A stretch of 8,694 nt of DNA from Elusimicrobiota bacterium (lineage in GTDB: Bacteria; Elusimicrobiota; Elusimicrobia; UBA1565; UBA9628), in the NCBI GenBank assembly GCA_023700845.1, contig JAMPYD010000057.1, forward strand, positions 1 through 8,694. The letters run 5' to 3'. This document shows positions 6,034-8,694 of this stretch, piece after piece; the first letter of the stretch is position 1, and the number at the start of each line of letters is the position of its first letter. The notes under the pieces are model-generated. The model did no database searches and was not told where the DNA came from. It saw only the letters and a list, made by a program, of their open reading frames with translations. Made by a program: the position numbers and the translations under genes.

Positions 6034-6483
6034 TCAGGCGGCCGGCAGGAGCCAGGCGGGCACGATCTTCAGCGCGAGCAGGCGGCGCTTGGTCTTCTCG
6101 TCGAGGGCGGGCCAGCCGACGACGAGGCCGCGGCACGACGCGGCGCCGCAGCGGCACGCGAGGGTCCAGGACGGGTCCGGCACGGAGGTCGAGTAGTCGA
6201 AGACGATCTCCTCCCCCTCGGCGATGCCGCGCGCCGCGACGAGCGTGACGGCGTCGCGCAGGCCCGCGTTGGGGTCGCAGGAGTGGTTGAGGAAGCGCGC
6301 CGGAGGATCGACGTAGAGCTGCCGCCCGGGGCCGACGTCGAGGCAATGATGGCGGACGGCGCGCCGGTCGGCCTCCGCCGTGGTCATCTCCTCCCCCGTG
6401 AAGACGAGGATCGTCTCGCCGGCGGCGTAGGGCCGCTCGGCGTAGACGCCCTGACCGTTCGCGGAGGAAGCGAGGCGGACCAT
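6034..6483 (-). CDS. Small SET-domain protein with post-SET cysteine motif
   Basis: The 149-residue protein is almost entirely a SET domain, the fold of lysine methyltransferases using S-adenosylmethionine. GQGVYAERPYAAGETI (10-25) is the N-terminal strand motif, FLNHSCDPN (64-72) the cofactor-binding NHSCxPN knot, GEEIVFDYS (90-98) the GEExxxDY motif with Y97 as likely catalytic Tyr, and CRCGAASCRG (110-119) a post-SET cysteine set (C110, C112, C117) that can bind zinc together with C69. The ATG at 6483 is chosen because the SET homology begins there and a -10-like TAAAAT lies 5 nt before it; the frame runs on to an ATG at 6630, but that would overlap the divergent gene's coding sequence. 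The methylated substrate is unknown. The gene lies 86 nt before the damage-response cassette in the same direction, so read-through is possible. Confidence 0.85.
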   Translation of the reverse strand: MVRLASSANGQGVYAERPYAAGETILVFTGEEMTTAEADRRAVRHHCLDVGPGRQLYVDPPARFLNHSCDPNAGLRDAVTLVAARGIAEGEEIVFDYSTSVPDPSWTLACRCGAASCRGLVVGWPALDEKTKRRLLALKIVPAWLLPAA

Positions 6484-6488
6484 GCGTG

Positions 6489-6517
6489 ATTTTACAACAC
6501 CGGGGCAAAGATGACAC
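6489..6517 (-). promoter_or_regulatory. Putative promoter of the SET gene
   Basis: GTGTCA (6517-6512, 4/6 to TTGACA), 17 bp, then TAAAAT (6494-6489, 5/6 to TATAAT). The ATG starts 5 nt after the -10, and there is no Shine-Dalgarno sequence, so the message is probably leaderless. It overlaps the promoter of the divergent gene. Confidence 0.5.
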
Positions 6518-6520
6518 CAT
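6491..6520 (+). promoter_or_regulatory. Putative weak promoter of the conserved exported protein gene
   Basis: TTTACA (6491-6496, 5/6 to the -35 consensus), 18 bp, then CACCAT (6515-6520, only 3/6 to the -10). The ATG lies 6 nt further on. The -10 is poor, so this call rests on the -35 match and on spacing like that seen at the other genes. It lies over the divergent SET promoter, so only one of the two could be occupied at a time. Confidence 0.3.
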
Positions 6521-6526
6521 AGGGGC

Positions 6527-7126
6527 ATGAGACACCTCCTCCTCCTCGCCGTGCTGGCGCCGGCCGCGTGCTCGTGGCCGCAGAGGAAGGCGCCGGAGGG
6601 CGCCGCCGCGCGGGACGCGTTCTGGAGCAACCTCTCCGCGCTGTGCGGCCGGGCCTACGAGGGACGCATCGCCGCCAACGCCGGCGGCGGCGCGGGGCCC
6701 GACCCGTTCGACGGCAAGACTTTGGTGATGCACGTGCGGGAATGCTCCGCCGGCGAGATCCGCGTGCCCTTCCACGTCGGCGACGACCGCTCGCGCACCT
6801 GGGTGTTCACGCGCGCCGCGCAGGGCCTGAGGCTGAAGCACGACCATCGCCACGCGGACGGCTCCGACGACAAGATGACGATGTACGGAGGAGACGCCGC
6901 CGGGCCGGGCGCGCCGGAGAAGCAGTCCTTCCCGGCCGACGAGGCCTCCCGCGCGATGTTCGTCGCCGGGGGCATCCCCCAGTCGGCGGCCAACGTCTGG
7001 GTCGCGGGCCTGACGCCCGGCAAGACCTTCCGCTACGGCCTCGAGCGGCCGGGCCGGGAGTTCCGGATCGATTTCGACCTGACGAAGGAGGTCGCGGCGC
7101 CGCCGGCGCCGTGGGGCGCGAAATAA
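6527..7126 (+). CDS. Conserved hypothetical exported protein, probable lipoprotein
   Basis: The 199-residue protein begins MRHLLLLAVLAPAACS, a signal sequence with a possible lipidated Cys at 15; PAAC is an imperfect lipobox because Pro sits at -3. The mature part has a striking conserved-looking core: GKTLVMHVREC (63-73), VPFHVGDDRSRTW (80-92), LKHDHRHADGSDD (103-115), YGGD (120-123), FRIDFDL (179-185) and PPAPWG (192-197). I recall this pattern from uncharacterised proteins in several bacterial phyla but know no function for it. The histidines and acids of HDHRHADGSDD could bind a metal, and the mix of strands suggests a compact beta fold at the cell envelope. AGGGGC immediately before the ATG is too close to be a good Shine-Dalgarno site. 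It is divergent from the SET gene across 43 bp. Confidence 0.8.
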   Translation: MRHLLLLAVLAPAACSWPQRKAPEGAAARDAFWSNLSALCGRAYEGRIAANAGGGAGPDPFDGKTLVMHVRECSAGEIRVPFHVGDDRSRTWVFTRAAQGLRLKHDHRHADGSDDKMTMYGGDAAGPGAPEKQSFPADEASRAMFVAGGIPQSAANVWVAGLTPGKTFRYGLERPGREFRIDFDLTKEVAAPPAPWGAK

Positions 7127-7143
7127 CCGTTACCCGCCCGTCA

Positions 7144-7172
7144 TAGACGCCGCGCCCCGCCCGGGCTAGAAT
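7144..7172 (+). promoter_or_regulatory. Putative promoter of the beta-rich exported protein gene
   Basis: TAGACG (7144-7149, 4/6 to TTGACA), 17 bp, then TAGAAT (7167-7172, 5/6 to TATAAT). GTG codons at 7179 and 7181 lie 6 and 8 nt after it, but neither is in frame with the gene that starts at ATG 7207. Confidence 0.5.
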
Positions 7173-7206
7173 CCGGGCGTGTGAGGCCTTCATCATCGCC
7201 GCCGTC

Positions 7207-8052
7207 ATGCCGCTGATCCTCGCGGCCTCCGTCCTGCCCGCCGCCGCGGCCGACCGCTTCGGCGTCGCGCAGATCTATCCCACCGCCCCGGACGGCAAGA
7301 CCTGGGTCTCGGCGTGGGACAACGGGCGCCCGCGCTCGTTTCGCGGCGTGGACCCCGACGACGCCTGGTTCGACGCCGATCACGGCGAGGCGTCCTACCG
7401 CGTCGACGGCGAGGGGCGCCTGCTGATCTCGGGCCCCGTGCCCCGCATGTACATCCACGACCCCGCGCTGAAGCGGAGCTGGCGGAACGTCGAGATGACG
7501 GTGTACGCGATGAGGGTCGCCGACGAGGGCACGCCCTACGCCGGCATCGTCGGCGTCGCGCGCAGCGCCCACGGGATGTTCGCCTCGGAGCGGGTCGCCC
7601 GCTGCGACAGCCGGGGCATCGGCGCGCGCATGCGCTACGACGGCCACGTCGACTTCGAGAAGGAAACGTGCCACCCGTCGTCCTCCCCGGCGAAGAACCG
7701 GAAGCTGTGGCCGGGGATGCCCCGCAACGCCTGGATCGGCTACAAGTTCGTGGTCTACGACCTGCCCGACGGCAGCGTGAAGCTCGAGCACTACCTCGAC
7801 ATGACCGACGGGGCCGGCGGCGGCTCCTGGACCAAGATCAACGAGCTCGAGGACGACGGCCGCGGCTTCGGCGTCCGCGGGCGGCCCTGCGCCCCGGGGA
7901 TCGACCCGGGGCTGCCCTTGACCGCGGGCGACGCGCGGCCGGGCTCGGAGTCGGGACGCCCCAACATCGCCGTCTACTGGCGCAGCGACAACGTCGGGGA
8001 GGACGGCCTCGTTTACAAGAGGATGAGCGTGCGCGAGATCGCCGCCCCCTGA
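7207..8052 (+). CDS. Exported beta-rich (jelly-roll-like) protein of unknown function
   Basis: This 281-residue protein starts [18 protein letters not shown], a hydrophobic stretch with a cleavage-like site but no positive N-terminal residue. The mature part alternates strands and loops: [10 protein letters not shown] (95-104), [20 protein letters not shown] (175-194), [12 protein letters not shown] (207-218), [10 protein letters not shown] (253-262) and YKRMSVREI (270-278). The final YWRSDN...YKxxSVREI pattern resembles the last strands of concanavalin-like or polysaccharide-lyase-like jelly rolls found in exported carbohydrate-binding proteins, so sugar binding is plausible. I cannot point to catalytic residues. 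Cys 133, 155 and 228 may form a disulfide. No ribosome site precedes ATG 7207, and the reading frame upstream looks like the rest of a signal peptide, so the annotated start may be wrong or frameshifted. Confidence 0.65.
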   Translation: MPLILAASVLPAAAADRFGVAQIYPTAPDGKTWVSAWDNGRPRSFRGVDPDDAWFDADHGEASYRVDGEGRLLISGPVPRMYIHDPALKRSWRNVEMTVYAMRVADEGTPYAGIVGVARSAHGMFASERVARCDSRGIGARMRYDGHVDFEKETCHPSSSPAKNRKLWPGMPRNAWIGYKFVVYDLPDGSVKLEHYLDMTDGAGGGSWTKINELEDDGRGFGVRGRPCAPGIDPGLPLTAGDARPGSESGRPNIAVYWRSDNVGEDGLVYKRMSVREIAAP

Positions 8053-8077
8053 CGCGCCGCGCGAAATTAGGTAGCGT
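8049..8077 (+). promoter_or_regulatory. Putative promoter of the TPR gene
   Basis: CTGACG (8049-8054, 4/6) overlaps the stop codon of the preceding gene and is followed by 17 bp and TAGCGT (8072-8077, 3/6). The ATG begins 7 nt after the -10. The match is modest, but the spacing is that of the other promoters here. Confidence 0.4.
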
Positions 8078-8084
8078 AGGCGCC

Positions 8085-8600
8085 ATGAGAGACGACAATG
8101 AGAAGAATCCCTGGACCGCGTACGCGATCCTCGCCGCCGCCGGCTTCGCCGTCGCCTTCCTGACCTGGCGCAGCTACCGCGACGACGCGCCGCGCATCGA
8201 GAACTACACGCTCCCCCCCGCGCCCGGCGTCGCGGGCGCGATGAAGGCCGAGACGGCGCAGTCCCTCAACGACCTGGCCGAGAGCCATCGCGCCGCCGGG
8301 CGCCACGCCGAGGCGGCGGAGGCGTACCGGAAGGCGCTCGCGCTCGAGCCGAAGAACGCCTCGATCCTCAACGAGCTGGGGCTGGCGCTCCACTACCAGG
8401 GCAGGTCCGCGGAGGCGGTCGAGACGCTCAAGAAGGCGACCGCGCTCGACCCCAAGCTGCAGCGCGCCTGGCTGAGCCTCGGCTTCGTCCTCAAGTCGGC
8501 GGGCCGGGACGCCGAGGCGCGCGCGGCGCTCGAGAAGACGGTCTCCCTCGGCCCCTCCACGGCTCAGGGCCGCGAGGCCCTGAGCATGATGAACCGCTGA
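8085..8600 (+). CDS. Membrane-anchored TPR-repeat protein
   Basis: The 171-residue protein has a short polar N-terminus (MRDDNEKNPW), one transmembrane helix (about 11-28, TAYAILAAAGFAVAFLTW), a linker, then about three 34-residue TPR units at roughly 58-91, 92-125 and 126-159. The units carry the typical pattern, for example AAGRHAEAAEAYRKALALEP, LGLALHYQGRSAEAVETLKK and LGFVLKSAGRDAEARAALEK. TPR domains bind peptides or partner proteins, and the anchor would hold them outside the cytoplasmic membrane if the positive RSYR after the helix is periplasmic, or inside otherwise; topology is uncertain because charges on the two sides are similar. The ATG at 8085 is chosen because it gives the membrane anchor and follows a promoter-like element. 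The same frame is open upstream to 7314, but that part only shadows the preceding gene. Partner unknown. Confidence 0.8.
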   Translation: MRDDNEKNPWTAYAILAAAGFAVAFLTWRSYRDDAPRIENYTLPPAPGVAGAMKAETAQSLNDLAESHRAAGRHAEAAEAYRKALALEPKNASILNELGLALHYQGRSAEAVETLKKATALDPKLQRAWLSLGFVLKSAGRDAEARAALEKTVSLGPSTAQGREALSMMNR

Positions 8601-8607
8601 GCGGCCG

Positions 8608-8694
8608 CTACTTGCGGCGGCCGACCGTCGTGTAGCTCGTTTCCTTCGGGCCGGTGTAGATCTGGCGCGGGCGGCAGATCTTGAAGGCCGTGGC
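8608..8694 (-). CDS. gltA: Citrate synthase, C-terminal end (rest outside window)
   Basis: Only the last 28 codons are inside the window. They read IYTGPKETSYTTVGRRK at the end, after FKICRPRQ. The RPRQxYTG motif is the characteristic C-terminal segment of hexameric-type bacterial citrate synthases, where this region lies near the active site. The enzyme condenses acetyl-CoA and oxaloacetate to citrate at the entry to the TCA cycle. It converges with the TPR gene across only 7 nt, with no clear terminator between them. The identification rests on this short segment. Confidence 0.8.
   Translation of the reverse strand, partial: ATAFKICRPRQIYTGPKETSYTTVGRRK

Noticed and set aside
6484..6630. 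N-terminal extension of the SET protein to ATG 6630
   Set aside because: It would overlap the divergent gene's start region, adds a sequence with no SET homology, and ignores the promoter-like element at 6489-6517.
8601..8608. GCGGCCGC palindrome between the convergent TPR and citrate synthase genes as a terminator
   Set aside because: It is an 8-bp self-complementary site with no loop or T-run; not convincing as an intrinsic terminator.
1..8694. CRISPR array, tRNA or rRNA genes, insertion sequences, prophage genes
   Set aside because: No regularly spaced direct repeats, tRNA-like cloverleaf, rRNA sequence, transposase motif or terminal inverted repeats were seen on either strand.

Overview
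This is a GC-rich bacterial window with tightly packed genes. An outer-membrane beta-barrel protein, a probable lipoprotein and several signal peptides point to a diderm host. I cannot place the phylum from sequence alone; Elusimicrobiota or a similar high-GC diderm lineage would fit, but this is a guess. The LexA-type box has the form best known from Gram-positive bacteria (CGAAC-N4-GTTCG).

Layout. Positions 3-1142 (+) hold a polysaccharide-deacetylase-like protein (DUF2334 type) cut by the window's left edge. It overlaps by ATGA an exported all-helical protein of unknown function (1139-2197, +). These converge with a minus-strand block read from right to left: a small SET-domain protein (6034-6483), then a 3-gene cassette at 5947-2880, then an outer-membrane barrel protein (2169-2870). 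The cassette encodes a RadA/RecA-like protein with a broken P-loop, an 89-residue helical protein and a divergent family-B DNA polymerase. To the right on the plus strand lie a conserved hypothetical exported protein (6527-7126), an exported beta-rich protein (7207-8052) and a membrane-anchored TPR protein (8085-8600). The C-terminal end of citrate synthase enters from the right edge on the minus strand (8608-8694).

The centre of interest is the cassette at 5982-2880. Its promoter reads TTGACA, 17 bp, TAAACT, and the 17-bp spacer is filled by the perfect SOS-type palindrome TCGAACATATGTTCGA. LexA bound there would block RNA polymerase directly. The three genes overlap one another (68 and 29 nt), which suggests translational coupling. 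The polymerase keeps one Asp in each of palm motifs A and C, has lost the first Asp of the usual YxDTDS, and shows no recognisable proofreading-exonuclease acidic residues. A RecA-like partner, a small helper and an exonuclease-less polymerase under LexA control make an organisational analogue of the ImuA-ImuB-DnaE2 mutasome, built on a family-B polymerase. I infer a damage-induced translesion-synthesis complex; the sequence supports this but does not prove it.

A second theme is the spacing of promoters to start codons. At five genes a -10-like hexamer (one of them weak) lies only 5-8 nt before an ATG or GTG, which suggests widespread leaderless transcripts. At the beta-rich exported gene this spacing points to a GTG in the wrong frame, hinting at a 1-base frameshift in its signal peptide.
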